Notes: generated from the sequence alone by a model not told the origin. A stretch of DNA of 64,000 nucleotides from Candidatus Zixiibacteriota bacterium (GCA_022571985.1 JACZWU010000001.1:611653-675652); one strand, 5' to 3'. Counted from the first letter of the stretch, positions 36,329-46,863 are shown. Made by a program: numbers and translations.

Positions 36329-39300
36329 ATGCTTAATAGACTGATAATCGCTGTATTCGGATTAGGTCTGGTTTTTGCCCTGGGCTCTAGTGCTCTGGCA
36401 GGTCCTGGTCAGCTTTCTTTGGACGGAGCGGAAGAACCCGTTAGGTTCATTCCCGGTCATCCGAAGCTGAATGATTTGGATAATGCTCGTCCTGAGCAGC
36501 CATCATTTAAAAAGCCAGCATCTGCCCTGAGAGCTTTGCCTTCAGGTACATCTACCGCAGCCCTTCCGTCACAGTCATATTTCTGTGATTTCCAGGGCTA
36601 TGCAGGTGGACCGGCTTTTTTCTGGACTATTCCGGATGCATTCGGCGACGATTTGTTTAACACACGATTCACGGTTGCAGACAACTTTGAGTGTACTCTC
36701 AAAGTTGCCCATCTCCTGATGTATTTACCCGAAGTAGTCGGTACTCCTGACTTGAGGGTATATCTTTGGGATGACGATGGCTTTGGTTTCCCAGGCACAG
36801 TACTCGACTCTGTGGACATTTCTCATGCCACATTGCAGGCCGGGTGGGCAGCGGCAGGCGGCAACCTTGCCTATATGGCAGCAGACTTTTCTGCGGCCGG
36901 CTGGGTATTCGCTGATGGTGATGAGTATCACTATGGCTGGACACCGATTGGTGCCGCTGGTGATGTCCTGGCCATTATCTCAGATGACGGTTCTGGACCT
37001 TCTTCGGGAGAAGAGCGTTCCAGTGAATTCTATCTGGGTGCCTGGGGGTCGATGTTAAACGATTGGGGAACAGACTATGTCTTTGACATAATCTCCGAAC
37101 GTTGCTGCGAAGAGATTCCTTTTTCCGATTGCTATACACAGACGTATGCACAGAATATCAGGTTTTTCTGGCGCACACCTCATCCAACATTTGGTGATAC
37201 TGCCTGGTCAATGAGATTTGACGTTGGTGGGCCTGAAACCCTCACAAGCGTTGATATTGCCATATTTGACCACACAGGAATTGTTCCTGAACCAGTTGGA
37301 GACGATCCTGTTACTGTCACAATATATGACGATGACGGTTTTGGCCAACCTGGAGTTCAATTAGCTCAGGTTACCTTAGCTGCTGGTACATATCCCTTTT
37401 TCCCTGCATACACTAATTTTAGTTTTACGCCGCTGGTACTGGAGAATTCTTTCCACGTTGCTTTCAGCGTTGTAAGTACTGCAGGTAGTTACGAGTCGAC
37501 TTTATCTTCCGATGGAAACGATGGAGTTGGCCGCTCGAATGGCAGTGGTGACCCAACCTGGCCCGGAGCTAGCACCTGGTACACTATGCTGGCTTGGTGG
37601 GGTGGAGATTACAACTTCCTGTTTGACGCAAACCTTTGCCGGGATGAGTTCAGTAACTGTTCTATTCAGAACTACTTTAATACATTTACAAATGTCGTAG
37701 CAGTTCCCGATGGTAATCCTATTACCGAATGGGCACAGAGGTTTGTAGCCTTGGGCGCTGAGTGTGATCTTCGCGAGGTTGTATACTGCTTTTATAAGCA
37801 CCCTGCCGACAGTCTCAGACCAGACATGTATACTGCCGACGTGGCTATACATATCAAAGAAGATGCCGGCGGCTCTCCTGGTGCAATCTTACACACCGAA
37901 ATCTTGACTGCTGCTGATTTTGCAGCTGCAGGATTTACCGGTCCAGCATTTGTAGGAAGCTTCTTACTGACACTCCCCGCACTTAATGTTATAGTCCCGA
38001 GCAGTTTCTTTGTCACTGTTGAACCCCTTACGGGTACCAGAGACAGCGGAATTCGGGTCTGTGTTGACTTTGCCGGAGGAATAACCGGCTTTGTAGGAAC
38101 ACAGATCTTTATAACTGGCGTCGGCTGGCTGCCTATAAGTGCCTTTGGTGTTCCATCTGACGCTTCAATGTTCGTAAGCGCCAATGTCTGCTGCATACCG
38201 TTCCCGGGTGCAACATGCCTGCCACCAGATGCGTGGACAACACAGTCCCACGACTTTGGCAGAACAGGCGCTTCTAATATGTCTCTAGACGATGCCTGGT
38301 GTGATCTGACCACAAGCTGGTTATATGAAACACCGGCCAACACAATTCCTTATATGTCACCTATCGTCCATGATGGCAGAGTCTATATTTCTACAGCAAC
38401 TTCAGCTGGCAATGCTTCTACTGTAGAAGTACTTGACCTTATTACTGGTGCAAACCTTTACACTATCTCCGATCCGGATTTTGGGAATTTTATTTTCAAT
38501 GATCCGACTATCGTTGGTAGTATTCTATACATTTCCGGTGGTGACTCGAAAAGAATTACCGCCTGGGACATCTCTACGACTCCTGCAACCAAAGTAATGA
38601 GCCGCTTATTTGGCGGCGCTGTTGGTCCGCTCCGTTTTGCGAACACTATTGTTCTCGATATCGGCGGTACCGATGTGGTGTATGCCGCAAGTCAAGTTGG
38701 TCGTGTTGTAGCTATTGATGCTGTGACGGGCGCCGATTATGGCGGCTGGGCCGGCCCTAATCCGGTTACTTTGATTTCAGGTCAGCGTATACTCGGTTCT
38801 GCCACTGATGGCGTTTCACTATTCTACGGTACCGATATTGCCGGTTTGGACGGCGACGTTTTTTCTGTCGACGCTGCAACCGGTACCTTCAACTGGCAGC
38901 TGTCTACTTCCGGAGGACTGCAAGGTGCAAACGTTTACGGAGCCTCGGACAACGATCAGAGAGAAGGATTTACCAATATTTCCTATGATGCTGGTAAACT
39001 CTTCGTCGGCGCTCGTATGTACGGCGACGCCCCTCGTGATGGAGTATTCTATGTACTTGATGCCAGCACTGGCGCAGTTATAAACGCTATTGCTAGCAAC
39101 GCTTTCGAGTTCAGCAATCCGATTGTTGACATAAACCTGGTTTACTTACAAACACATAGCCGCAGGACTGCCGGAACCCCATCGGCAGGAAACAGTCTCT
39201 TTGCTGTTTCAAAGAAAAACGGCGCTGTTGCCTGGCAAAGCGAAACAATATATAATTCCCTTAGCAGGGGAAGGTTTAATGGTCAGGGAGTTCGCTCTTG

Positions 39301-41380
39301 TGAACCCGAAGATGGGCCATACCCCACTGACATAATTATTAATACTGATACAGAAGGATCCATTAGCTTCTGGAATTCCCTAACCGGTGAGCAGTTGTTC
39401 CGCCGCCGCTGGGATTACGGACAGGATGTTTCTGCTGGTGCCTCTGTTACTCTGGCTGCTGACGTTACGGGAGCAGTTCACGTTTTGGTTACCAACCTGA
39501 ATGGAGCGGTAGTTGACCTTGTCAAAGGCGCTGACCGTCCCCGCCTGGAGATTCAGAGTTATAGTCTTGAGCTCCCTGTTGATTTCAGCGTTGTAACCTC
39601 TGAGATTAAAACCCTCTCTAATGCTTTGGTTAATACAGGATGCGCCGATCTGACTTTCACCAATGTAAGCGTCAGCGATGTTTCAAACGGTTCATCTGAT
39701 CCTTATATCGTCAGTATTGATGTTGTCCGTCAGGAACTTCTTGACCGGTCGGCTGATCTGGCGAGTAGGCTGGCTGCTGCTGGGAGTTTCTTCAAATACC
39801 TCCCGGAACTCAACACTGTTGATGAAGGCAGCGAATTCAGTCTGACAAGTGTCAGAGAACTTGCCCGGAACAACGAGCGTTTCATCAGCCGTGCAGCTAC
39901 ATCCGCTCACCCTTATTTGAACGGTGTAACTTCACCGGTTAACGGTCAAGTACTGGCTGGCGGAGATTCGCTGGATATCATACTTGACGTTAATCCGGCA
40001 GAAATCTTACGCGGTCCGCAGATATTCTATATCGAGCTGGACACCGACGATCCTGATTTCTATGTGAACGCCGGCTCTGCATTCTTGCCGAACCCGTTCC
40101 CTGAAATTAAGGTGACTCTGATTGGTGGCTGCCTGCTTGACACTACTTATATGGAGTTTGGTGCCGTTCCCAACATTCAAGTAGTAACCAACACAGGACG
40201 CTTGGGAACCGGTGAAGACCCGCTCCCTGCATTCGAAATTGATGGCGAAGCCAATGTCTATTATCAGGGTACCTACGTATTTGGCGTATCAGCCGAGCGT
40301 ATCGCTATGAGTACTCAGGACTGGTCAGCTGGCGGTGGTGAGGATGATGCCTGGAGATCCATTCAGGCCGATCCGAACTGGTGCGATAACACCTGTAAAC
40401 CAGCCTTGATGACAGGTCTGACCCTTGGCTCAATCTGGGATGGCGCATCTTATCAGCCGATTTCCGGTAATATGGTATGCGTTTCCTGGATTGACTCCGT
40501 TCAGAACTTCGACCTTGGCGATGGCACAGGTTGGAACTGGCGTAATTATAGCGCTGGTTTTGATGACACGCTCACAATGGGCGTTTCAGCTAATACGCGT
40601 ACCTTTGGTGCTACCAATGTTCCCGAACTTGCTAATCTGACTGTTGAGATTTTCGATATTACCGAACGTAACGGAAACTCGATTCCAGACTGGAAGTTCG
40701 GTTCTTTCCATGACTACGACATTGTCTTCGAACTCACGGGTGTTGAAGATACGAGTCTTGTTGACCAGAGCATTTCTACTGCCTGGTGTACAGATGCAGG
40801 TCTAAATAGTGATGTAGCCTGGGGCCAGATCAAAGTGCCGTTTGGCTGCGGCTATACGCCTCTGAAGAACGCCTATGCAATAGACGAGACTCAGGGTCAG
40901 TTTTCAACCGCTGCCAGTGGTAGAGGAAACCCGTACTGGGATTCTGCCTACCATTACATGTCACTTCCTGCTGGCAACCATGGCCACTTTGTAACTGGCA
41001 CACCTGACCAGGCGCAGCACTTTACGCTGGTTGAACATGACTTTGGCCCGAACGAAACTATTTCGTTTGGTATTGCCAACTTTGGTTTCAACTCAGGTTT
41101 AGCGACTGTTGCCAACGGTTCGGCACTTGCGCCTACTGCCCATCTGGTTAACAAATGGGTTGGTTTCGGACGCGGTGACGTCGACGATGACAACGTAATT
41201 GGACTTGCGGACATCATGACCTTGGTAGGTATTGTCAGCGGTTCTGTTCCTGGTGCCATACCATTTGAACATCTTGCCGATGTTAATGCCGATGGTGCTG
41301 TGGACGTAGCAGACATAAACTACCTCTTTGATTACTACTTCAATGGTGGACCATGTCCTGCTGGAGCCTGGACTCTCTAA
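36329..41380 (+). CDS. Very large secreted protein: three beta repeats, PQQ-like propeller, C-terminal dockerin-like domain
   Basis: 1683 residues. Signal peptide at 1-24. Residues about 70-600 contain three related beta domains, recognisable from VYLWDDDGFGFPGTVLDSVD, VTIYDDDGFGQPGVQLAQVT and VAIHIKEDAGGSPGAILHTE. About 670-1060 is a PQQ-type beta-propeller (VVAIDAVTGADYGGW, VFSVDAATGTFNWQLS, FYVLDASTGAVINAI, LFAVSKKNGAVAWQ). Beta domains follow. The last 65 residues hold two dockerin-type calcium loops (GDVDDDNVIGLADIMTLV; ADVNADGAVDVADINYLF). No catalytic residues recognised; likely a surface or scaffold-associated protein. A terminator follows directly. Confidence 0.87.
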   Translation: MLNRLIIAVFGLGLVFALGSSALAGPGQLSLDGAEEPVRFIPGHPKLNDLDNARPEQPSFKKPASALRALPSGTSTAALPSQSYFCDFQGYAGGPAFFWTIPDAFGDDLFNTRFTVADNFECTLKVAHLLMYLPEVVGTPDLRVYLWDDDGFGFPGTVLDSVDISHATLQAGWAAAGGNLAYMAADFSAAGWVFADGDEYHYGWTPIGAAGDVLAIISDDGSGPSSGEERSSEFYLGAWGSMLNDWGTDYVFDIISERCCEEIPFSDCYTQTYAQNIRFFWRTPHPTFGDTAWSMRFDVGGPETLTSVDIAIFDHTGIVPEPVGDDPVTVTIYDDDGFGQPGVQLAQVTLAAGTYPFFPAYTNFSFTPLVLENSFHVAFSVVSTAGSYESTLSSDGNDGVGRSNGSGDPTWPGASTWYTMLAWWGGDYNFLFDANLCRDEFSNCSIQNYFNTFTNVVAVPDGNPITEWAQRFVALGAECDLREVVYCFYKHPADSLRPDMYTADVAIHIKEDAGGSPGAILHTEILTAADFAAAGFTGPAFVGSFLLTLPALNVIVPSSFFVTVEPLTGTRDSGIRVCVDFAGGITGFVGTQIFITGVGWLPISAFGVPSDASMFVSANVCCIPFPGATCLPPDAWTTQSHDFGRTGASNMSLDDAWCDLTTSWLYETPANTIPYMSPIVHDGRVYISTATSAGNASTVEVLDLITGANLYTISDPDFGNFIFNDPTIVGSILYISGGDSKRITAWDISTTPATKVMSRLFGGAVGPLRFANTIVLDIGGTDVVYAASQVGRVVAIDAVTGADYGGWAGPNPVTLISGQRILGSATDGVSLFYGTDIAGLDGDVFSVDAATGTFNWQLSTSGGLQGANVYGASDNDQREGFTNISYDAGKLFVGARMYGDAPRDGVFYVLDASTGAVINAIASNAFEFSNPIVDINLVYLQTHSRRTAGTPSAGNSLFAVSKKNGAVAWQSETIYNSLSRGRFNGQGVRSCEPEDGPYPTDIIINTDTEGSISFWNSLTGEQLFRRRWDYGQDVSAGASVTLAADVTGAVHVLVTNLNGAVVDLVKGADRPRLEIQSYSLELPVDFSVVTSEIKTLSNALVNTGCADLTFTNVSVSDVSNGSSDPYIVSIDVVRQELLDRSADLASRLAAAGSFFKYLPELNTVDEGSEFSLTSVRELARNNERFISRAATSAHPYLNGVTSPVNGQVLAGGDSLDIILDVNPAEILRGPQIFYIELDTDDPDFYVNAGSAFLPNPFPEIKVTLIGGCLLDTTYMEFGAVPNIQVVTNTGRLGTGEDPLPAFEIDGEANVYYQGTYVFGVSAERIAMSTQDWSAGGGEDDAWRSIQADPNWCDNTCKPALMTGLTLGSIWDGASYQPISGNMVCVSWIDSVQNFDLGDGTGWNWRNYSAGFDDTLTMGVSANTRTFGATNVPELANLTVEIFDITERNGNSIPDWKFGSFHDYDIVFELTGVEDTSLVDQSISTAWCTDAGLNSDVAWGQIKVPFGCGYTPLKNAYAIDETQGQFSTAASGRGNPYWDSAYHYMSLPAGNHGHFVTGTPDQAQHFTLVEHDFGPNETISFGIANFGFNSGLATVANGSALAPTAHLVNKWVGFGRGDVDDDNVIGLADIMTLVGIVSGSVPGAIPFEHLADVNADGAVDVADINYLFDYYFNGGPCPAGAWTL

Positions 41381-41413
41381 TTTGATTTAGACTGTTTAGA
41401 CTCTATATATTTA

Positions 41414-41447
41414 AGAGGCGGAGACAATAGTCTCTGCCTCTTTTTTT
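41414..41447 (+). terminator. Rho-independent terminator
   Basis: A 12-bp stem (AGAGGCGGAGAC with its near-complement) is followed by seven T residues, 34 bp after the stop of the large dockerin protein gene. Confidence 0.9.
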
Positions 41448-41485
41448 ATTATCTAAAAGTTCATTCACTTAGCATTATATAAGCA

Positions 41486-42589
41486 ATGGAAAATCAACAT
41501 AACCCGAAACAAACTGAAGAAATAGCTGCTCTTTTGACTGATCTGTTCGCTGTCAATGCTGTTTACAATCAGAATGGAAATATCATTTTCAGCCTCGAAT
41601 ATCTCTACGATAGAGAACAGTCTGACAAAGTTATCAAAGACCGCCTGAACACCGCCGGGTACAATTTCAAACTGCACCAGCAAGACGAAAATCTTCTGCT
41701 TAGCATTAACCCCGGTAGAAAAGAACGGATTCCGCCGGTCAATATCATTCTTTTTCTAGCTACGCTTTTTACAGTTTATTTTGTGCCGGTCTTCTTAAAA
41801 CAGACCGTTATTAGTGAAACTCTGACGAGTGCCTTTGACAATACTTTCAGGGCACTTGAAAACGGCGCCGGTCTGGTGTTTACAATTGCGCTCATATCTA
41901 TACTGCTTGTCCATGAGATGGGACACTTCGTGGCCAGCCGCAGGAGGCAGATTGTAACTTCCTGGCCATATTTTATTCCGGCGCCAAATATCATTGGCAC
42001 TTTCGGTGCTATCATCAAATCCAAATCTCCCTTTTGGAACAGAAGAGATTTAATCGAAGTCGGCGCGGCCGGTCCGATTGCCGGCTGGTTTGTCGCAATT
42101 TTTTGGCTGATTTTCGGGTTAGGGCAATCTCAAATTGTCTCTCCGGAAACTCTTTCGGCAACAGGAGAAATGTTTTTCTTATTAGAAGGAGAGTCGGTCT
42201 TGATGAAACTGGCAACGCTAGCAATAGTAGGTGAGGCGCCTGCAGGACAGGTTTACTATCTTTCCGAAGCAGCCTTTGCAGGCTGGGTGGGGCTGCTGGT
42301 TACGGCCATAAATCTTTTGCCCATAGGTCAGCTCGATGGCGGGCATATTATGTACGGGCTATTTCGCGAAAAACAGAAAATTATGGGAGGCGTGGCCATG
42401 GGGTTACTGGTGTTCCTCGGTTTTCTCTCGCCGTTATGGTGGTTTTTCGCGGGGATGGGTCTTGTCTTTGGGATAAATCATCCGCCGACATTAAATGACC
42501 AAAGACCAATCAGCAGGACTGCCTTCTGGATGGCTATGATATCAATCGGGATTATGATTTTATCTTTTACGCCGGTGCCTTTTCGGTAG
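41486..42589 (+). CDS. Site-2 protease family (M50) intramembrane metallopeptidase
   Basis: 367 residues with about six membrane spans. The zinc site HEMGH lies at residues 143-147 in ILLVHEMGHFVASRRR, and the second signature NLLPIGQLDGGHIMYGL gives the third ligand Asp. The N-terminal 80 residues are a soluble segment. It is expected to cleave transmembrane substrates such as anti-sigma factors or signal remnants; the substrate is unknown. Its 3' end overlaps the convergent HD-GYP gene by 23 bp. The ribosome site is weak. Confidence 0.9.
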   Translation: MENQHNPKQTEEIAALLTDLFAVNAVYNQNGNIIFSLEYLYDREQSDKVIKDRLNTAGYNFKLHQQDENLLLSINPGRKERIPPVNIILFLATLFTVYFVPVFLKQTVISETLTSAFDNTFRALENGAGLVFTIALISILLVHEMGHFVASRRRQIVTSWPYFIPAPNIIGTFGAIIKSKSPFWNRRDLIEVGAAGPIAGWFVAIFWLIFGLGQSQIVSPETLSATGEMFFLLEGESVLMKLATLAIVGEAPAGQVYYLSEAAFAGWVGLLVTAINLLPIGQLDGGHIMYGLFREKQKIMGGVAMGLLVFLGFLSPLWWFFAGMGLVFGINHPPTLNDQRPISRTAFWMAMISIGIMILSFTPVPFR

Positions 42590-44084
42590 TTTGCAACTCA
42601 GCAATAGAATCCAAGTCATAGCTGCAGTCGTAGAGCTTTTTTAAGTCTAATTCTCCTGATTTAATTACTTCAAAGAAAGCTTTTACCATTTGCGGGTCAA
42701 ACTGGCTGCCTCTGTTTTTTGCAATTTCAGAGATGGCTACTTTTAACTCGGCGCCGTCGCGGTATGGTCGGTCAGAAAGTATTGCATCAAAAGTATCTAC
42801 TACCGCCAGCAGTCTGCCCTCGATGGGAATCCCCTCACCGGAAAGTCCCGAAGGATAACCTTTGCCGTCAAATCTTTCATGGTGCGAGGCTATATAGGGA
42901 ATTGCCGGTTTGAAAAGATCAATACCTTCGATAATTTTCAGCCCTAATTCGGTATGTTTTTCCATCCGTGCCAGTTCTGCCTTGGTGAGCTTGCTGGTCT
43001 TATTTAAAACGGCATCAGGAATGCCAATCTTGCCAATATCGTGAAGCATGCAGCCCATTATCAGATTTCTTACCTGCTCAGGTTCCCAGTTAAGATGGCG
43101 GGCAACAATTTCTGCAAGCTTTGAGACTCTGTCGGTATGTCCGGCAGTATGAGCATCGCGGGCTTCGATAGCTTTGGCGAGCCCTTTTATAGCATTAAGA
43201 TAAGATTTCTGCAGGTCATGGTACATTTGCCAGTTGGCAATAGCAGATGCCGCAAAATTGCTTAAGATGCCCAGTATATTAATATCTCCGGAGAGAATTC
43301 TGTCAAATTTCCTGAAAGCTAAAATGTTTATTACGCCCGTCAGAGTTCTGCCGACAAAAATAGGCTGAGATATTTTAATTCTGTTTCTCCTGGATTCTCC
43401 TGAAAGGTCCTCACGTATAGAGATTGCCGGCTGCGGGCTTTTGGTATAAGTAAATGTTTCCAGAGTTGAGTCGTCGAGAACTTCACCAATGTACTGTTCT
43501 TCATCGGCCTCATAAACTTTGCGATTAAGTTCAGCCTTGGAGCGGTCTGAAATTATAACTCCCGCCGCGACGGCACCAATTTCTTTTTTACAGGACCTGA
43601 CTAAATTAATCAGGTAGTTCTCAATATCGTTATCAACGGAGCTGCTGAAACTGGTAGTCTTTAGAAACTCCACCTGACCCTTTAGCTCCAGATTTTCTCT
43701 TCTGATATACTGGTGCTCTAAACCACGTTCGACAGTTGCTTTTAGAAGTTCCATCTTAAACGGCTTGACCAGGAAATCATAGGCACCGTTTTTCAGAACA
43801 GATATAACCGTCTCCACCGTCGGGTGAGCGGTCATAAGTATTACGATAGCATCGTGGTTGTACTTCAGAGCCGCATCAAGAATTTCTACGCCGGAGTGGC
43901 TGCCCATTATCAGATCCGTCAAGACCAGGTCAACAGGTTTACAGTCTAAATGTTTGAGGGCCAGACTCGGGTCAGAATAGACGCTGAGGTCGTATGATTC
44001 GGTGCCCAGGGTGTCTTTTATGAGATTGCAAATGTACTTTTCATCATCTACAACCAGTATTTTAGTCTTGGTTTTCAATATCAT
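42567..44084 (-). CDS. Response regulator with GAF-like and HD-GYP domains (predicted c-di-GMP phosphodiesterase)
   Basis: 505 residues. Receiver domain with phosphoacceptor Asp57 (DLVLTDLIMG). GAF-like segment about 150-290. HD-GYP about 300-480 with the HD pair at 348-349 (LHDIGKIGIPDAVL) and the GYP motif in HHERFDGKGYPSGL (401-414). All metal-ligand motifs look intact, so it should hydrolyse c-di-GMP when phosphorylated. No kinase gene is adjacent. It is convergent with the M50 gene, with overlapping 3' ends. Confidence 0.93.
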   Translation of the reverse strand: MILKTKTKILVVDDEKYICNLIKDTLGTESYDLSVYSDPSLALKHLDCKPVDLVLTDLIMGSHSGVEILDAALKYNHDAIVILMTAHPTVETVISVLKNGAYDFLVKPFKMELLKATVERGLEHQYIRRENLELKGQVEFLKTTSFSSSVDNDIENYLINLVRSCKKEIGAVAAGVIISDRSKAELNRKVYEADEEQYIGEVLDDSTLETFTYTKSPQPAISIREDLSGESRRNRIKISQPIFVGRTLTGVINILAFRKFDRILSGDINILGILSNFAASAIANWQMYHDLQKSYLNAIKGLAKAIEARDAHTAGHTDRVSKLAEIVARHLNWEPEQVRNLIMGCMLHDIGKIGIPDAVLNKTSKLTKAELARMEKHTELGLKIIEGIDLFKPAIPYIASHHERFDGKGYPSGLSGEGIPIEGRLLAVVDTFDAILSDRPYRDGAELKVAISEIAKNRGSQFDPQMVKAFFEVIKSGELDLKKLYDCSYDLDSIAELQTTEKAPA

Positions 44085-44377
44085 AATTTCAGAGCTTCTT
44101 CTCGTTTCATTTTATCGGACTAATTTGTTTAGCCGTCACAGGCAATCGGGAGAATGTACAATTATTGAGCGCAGCTTTTGAACCGCTATGACGGGAATCA
44201 GAGCAGCCAACTGTTCTCTGTATTTTTTCGGCTGTATTGAGCAGAGATTGAGCAGAGTCTTTCGATATCTCTTGGCAGAGACAAATTCTCTCCGGTAATG
44301 TTCAAGGATTACTCAAATAACTCGATAATCATAGAATAGCAGCCAGATTCCCGGTAATTCATAGAAGGAGAAAAGAG

Positions 44378-46519
44378 ATGTCAAGGATATTGACTATTGC
44401 AGCTTGTCTGATACTGTTCCTGCAGCCGGCCATTGAGGCCGAGACCAAAAAGACACCTCGTCTGGTTAGAGTAGGTGATGTCCCCACCGGCGAACTCCGG
44501 GCAGGCTATACGATATCTGCCGCGGATACCTGCATCGTCAGACATGACGCCGGTATATACTGGCGAATTGACGGTTGGATAATCGGCAACGAATTATATA
44601 AGTCCTATCTTGATCCGGCCGCAAGCTGCCAGCTTCCTTATCCCTTTACTATTACAGAAATAAATATGCCAATGATATTTGATGCTACTACCCCGTTAAT
44701 AGTTGCAGTCGATATTGAAGGAGTAGACCTGTCGGATCCAAATTGTCCCGTACCTGGCAAATTATTAGCAATTTCTTCTCAGTATGAGTTTGTTGTGCCC
44801 GAAGCAGGAATTTACGACATCTGGATTCCGTTGGATACACCCTTTACAGTAGACGGACCGTTCTTTGCAGGATTCTTTATCGGCAATGCCTTTGAAGCAA
44901 TTGTAAATCCTGGCTTGATTACAGATAGTATCCCTATGCAATGCGTTTCATATAATATATGGGACACCGCCTTCGGCTTTGTAGATATGGGCAATAATGA
45001 TATTTACAATTTCCCCGGCAGACTGGTCCTTTACGCTTCCGGCTATCCCGGTGGTTCAGGCGGAGTTCAGCCGGAACCATCTCTGTCAATTATTTCTCCT
45101 GCTGACGGAGATACGTTGTTAGGCTTTTCAAATATCTGGTCATGGGAAAAATCTGGTTCAGAAATAATTGACTTCGTCATTTTTGAAGCGCGACCCGTCT
45201 CGGGAACTTATCTTGAAATCGGCAGAGATTTTGACGGCGCTCAGACTCTCAGAGACGGTGTTAATACGGCTGTTAATGCCGACGGATTCAGCCAGTTCTG
45301 GGATTTCTCTATTTTCCTTGAAGGAAACTATGTCATTAAAACGACAGCGGTCGATACCTCGGGCAGAACCTCTGCAGACAGCATAGTTGTCTACTTAGAA
45401 CCTACCCCCCCGGTTCCGAGAATTGTTTCACCGGCCAGCGGCAGTGACTTTTGTCCTGACGTAAATTTACTGTTTAGCTTGTTTGATGAAGATTTTTTGA
45501 AGGTTGAGGCTCATGTTAAAAAAGGTGATACCGCTTTCTCATTAAACCTGATTCAGCTGGTGCAGTCCAATTATGGAGATAACAACGGCAATCCTCTGGA
45601 TGGCAACAGTTACACCAACGGCGAGTACGGCGATTATTACAGCGGGCCGATAGCAGTCACCCAGGCTATCAGAGTTTGGTATGACCGCGGCTATAAACAA
45701 TTCATGAGGCAGGGTCTCTCTGAAATCCCGATTAACGAATTTGTGGAGATGATAGCCGGTTTCCTTGATACCAGAAACAATCGTGGCACTTATGATGAAA
45801 ATATGATAGAAGGCTTAAGAGCGCACCTTGATCGCTTTGATCTGGTAGATTACGACCTCTTCCGTGAACCTGATTATTATACCCTAAGAAGCTGGTTAGA
45901 AGATGAGGAACGTTCTGTCATACTCGGGTTAGGCGGTACACCGGGAATGTGGGTTGCTGTTGATGGATTCTCCGGATGGAAACAAGCCGACAGCAGTTTT
46001 GTGATAAGAGTTGCCAATCCTGAAACCGGTCTGGTAGTTAACGCCCAGATGAGATACAATATGGGAGTTAATGAGATTAAAATTGGAAGCAGCTGGCAGT
46101 CGGTGGATATTATGATATCGCTCTATGTAAGAAACTGGAAAGTATCGCGCCAGCTTATAGGCACTGACGTTGACGGTTCCGACGGCTGGTCGATTAAGTG
46201 GGCACCGATATCCTTAAGCGATGGTGCTCCTTATTTCTTCAGAGCAACAGGTATTGACCAGTCCGGCATAACCGGTAATTCAACTATTCTAATGAGTTAT
46301 AGCTGCTCCAGTTTCTTTGTCAAAGGCGATTACAACGGCGACAATTCAGCCAATATGCTCGACCTGATTTACCTGATAGATTTTCAGATTAACAGCGGTC
46401 CAGCTCCGGTTGGCGGCATAGGCAGAGCCGACGCCAACTGTGACAATAACGTAAACATAGCTGACGCCGTTTTCTTTATAAATTTTATGTTTGGAACTGC
46501 CGGAACTCCCTGCTACTAA
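44378..46519 (+). CDS. Secreted protein with C39-like (apparently inactive) domain and C-terminal dockerin-like domain
   Basis: 713 residues, preceded by AAGGAG. Signal peptide at 1-20. Beta domains come first, including an N-terminal unit resembling those of the large dockerin protein. Residues about 400-560 look like a papain-fold C39-type domain (YYSGPIAVTQAIRVWYDRG ... GTPGMWVAVDGF), but the usual CGP nucleophile is SGP and the expected His before WVAVDG is Met, so it is probably non-catalytic. That assignment is tentative. Two dockerin-type loops end the protein (GDYNGDNSANMLDLIYLI; ADANCDNNVNIADAVFFI). A terminator follows. Confidence 0.8.
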   Translation: MSRILTIAACLILFLQPAIEAETKKTPRLVRVGDVPTGELRAGYTISAADTCIVRHDAGIYWRIDGWIIGNELYKSYLDPAASCQLPYPFTITEINMPMIFDATTPLIVAVDIEGVDLSDPNCPVPGKLLAISSQYEFVVPEAGIYDIWIPLDTPFTVDGPFFAGFFIGNAFEAIVNPGLITDSIPMQCVSYNIWDTAFGFVDMGNNDIYNFPGRLVLYASGYPGGSGGVQPEPSLSIISPADGDTLLGFSNIWSWEKSGSEIIDFVIFEARPVSGTYLEIGRDFDGAQTLRDGVNTAVNADGFSQFWDFSIFLEGNYVIKTTAVDTSGRTSADSIVVYLEPTPPVPRIVSPASGSDFCPDVNLLFSLFDEDFLKVEAHVKKGDTAFSLNLIQLVQSNYGDNNGNPLDGNSYTNGEYGDYYSGPIAVTQAIRVWYDRGYKQFMRQGLSEIPINEFVEMIAGFLDTRNNRGTYDENMIEGLRAHLDRFDLVDYDLFREPDYYTLRSWLEDEERSVILGLGGTPGMWVAVDGFSGWKQADSSFVIRVANPETGLVVNAQMRYNMGVNEIKIGSSWQSVDIMISLYVRNWKVSRQLIGTDVDGSDGWSIKWAPISLSDGAPYFFRATGIDQSGITGNSTILMSYSCSSFFVKGDYNGDNSANMLDLIYLIDFQINSGPAPVGGIGRADANCDNNVNIADAVFFINFMFGTAGTPCY

Positions 46520-46530
46520 ATTCATATAAC

Positions 46531-46559
46531 AGCGGGCGGTTTTAACCGCCTGCTTTTTT
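46531..46559 (+). terminator. Rho-independent terminator
   Basis: An 11-bp stem (AGCGGGCGGTT / AACCGCCTGCT) with a 2-nt loop and a T6 run follows the second dockerin gene. It sits at the border of the phage-like module and may also end the convergent minus-strand transcript. Confidence 0.85.
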
Positions 46560-46563
46560 GCTG

Positions 46564-46863
46564 CTACTTACGGGCTGCAGCAGCTTTGATGGCCCGTCTT
46601 GCAATCTCCGGCGATATGCCAAGCAGTATGATTAATTTATCTACTGCTTCATCGAGATATTTAGCCCAGCTTTTGTCATGCTTGTTTCTGAGTTCGTCGG
46701 TGAACTCATCAGCAAGTTGTGCAATCAGTTCAGCGTAGCGCTGTCTTTTGCCTATTTTCAGAAAAGGAACAACATAGCGGGTAGCAATGTGCCCTGCCAG
46801 AAGCAGCCCGAATGAGCCCAGGACATTAAGCCACGAAGCAGGTTCGAATAATAATGATTCCAT
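46564..46863 (-). CDS. Small holin-like membrane protein
   Basis: 99 residues with a good AAGGAG site before the ATG. One N-terminal membrane span (LNVLGSFGLLLAGHIATRYV) is followed by a charged amphipathic helix region (RQRYAELIAQLADEFTDEL) and a helical C-terminus (ISPEIARRAIKAAAARK). This layout matches holins of the LLH type only loosely. No endolysin is next to it, so the lysis role is inference. It is the last gene of the phage-like module. Confidence 0.55.
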   Translation of the reverse strand: MESLLFEPASWLNVLGSFGLLLAGHIATRYVVPFLKIGKRQRYAELIAQLADEFTDELRNKHDKSWAKYLDEAVDKLIILLGISPEIARRAIKAAAARK

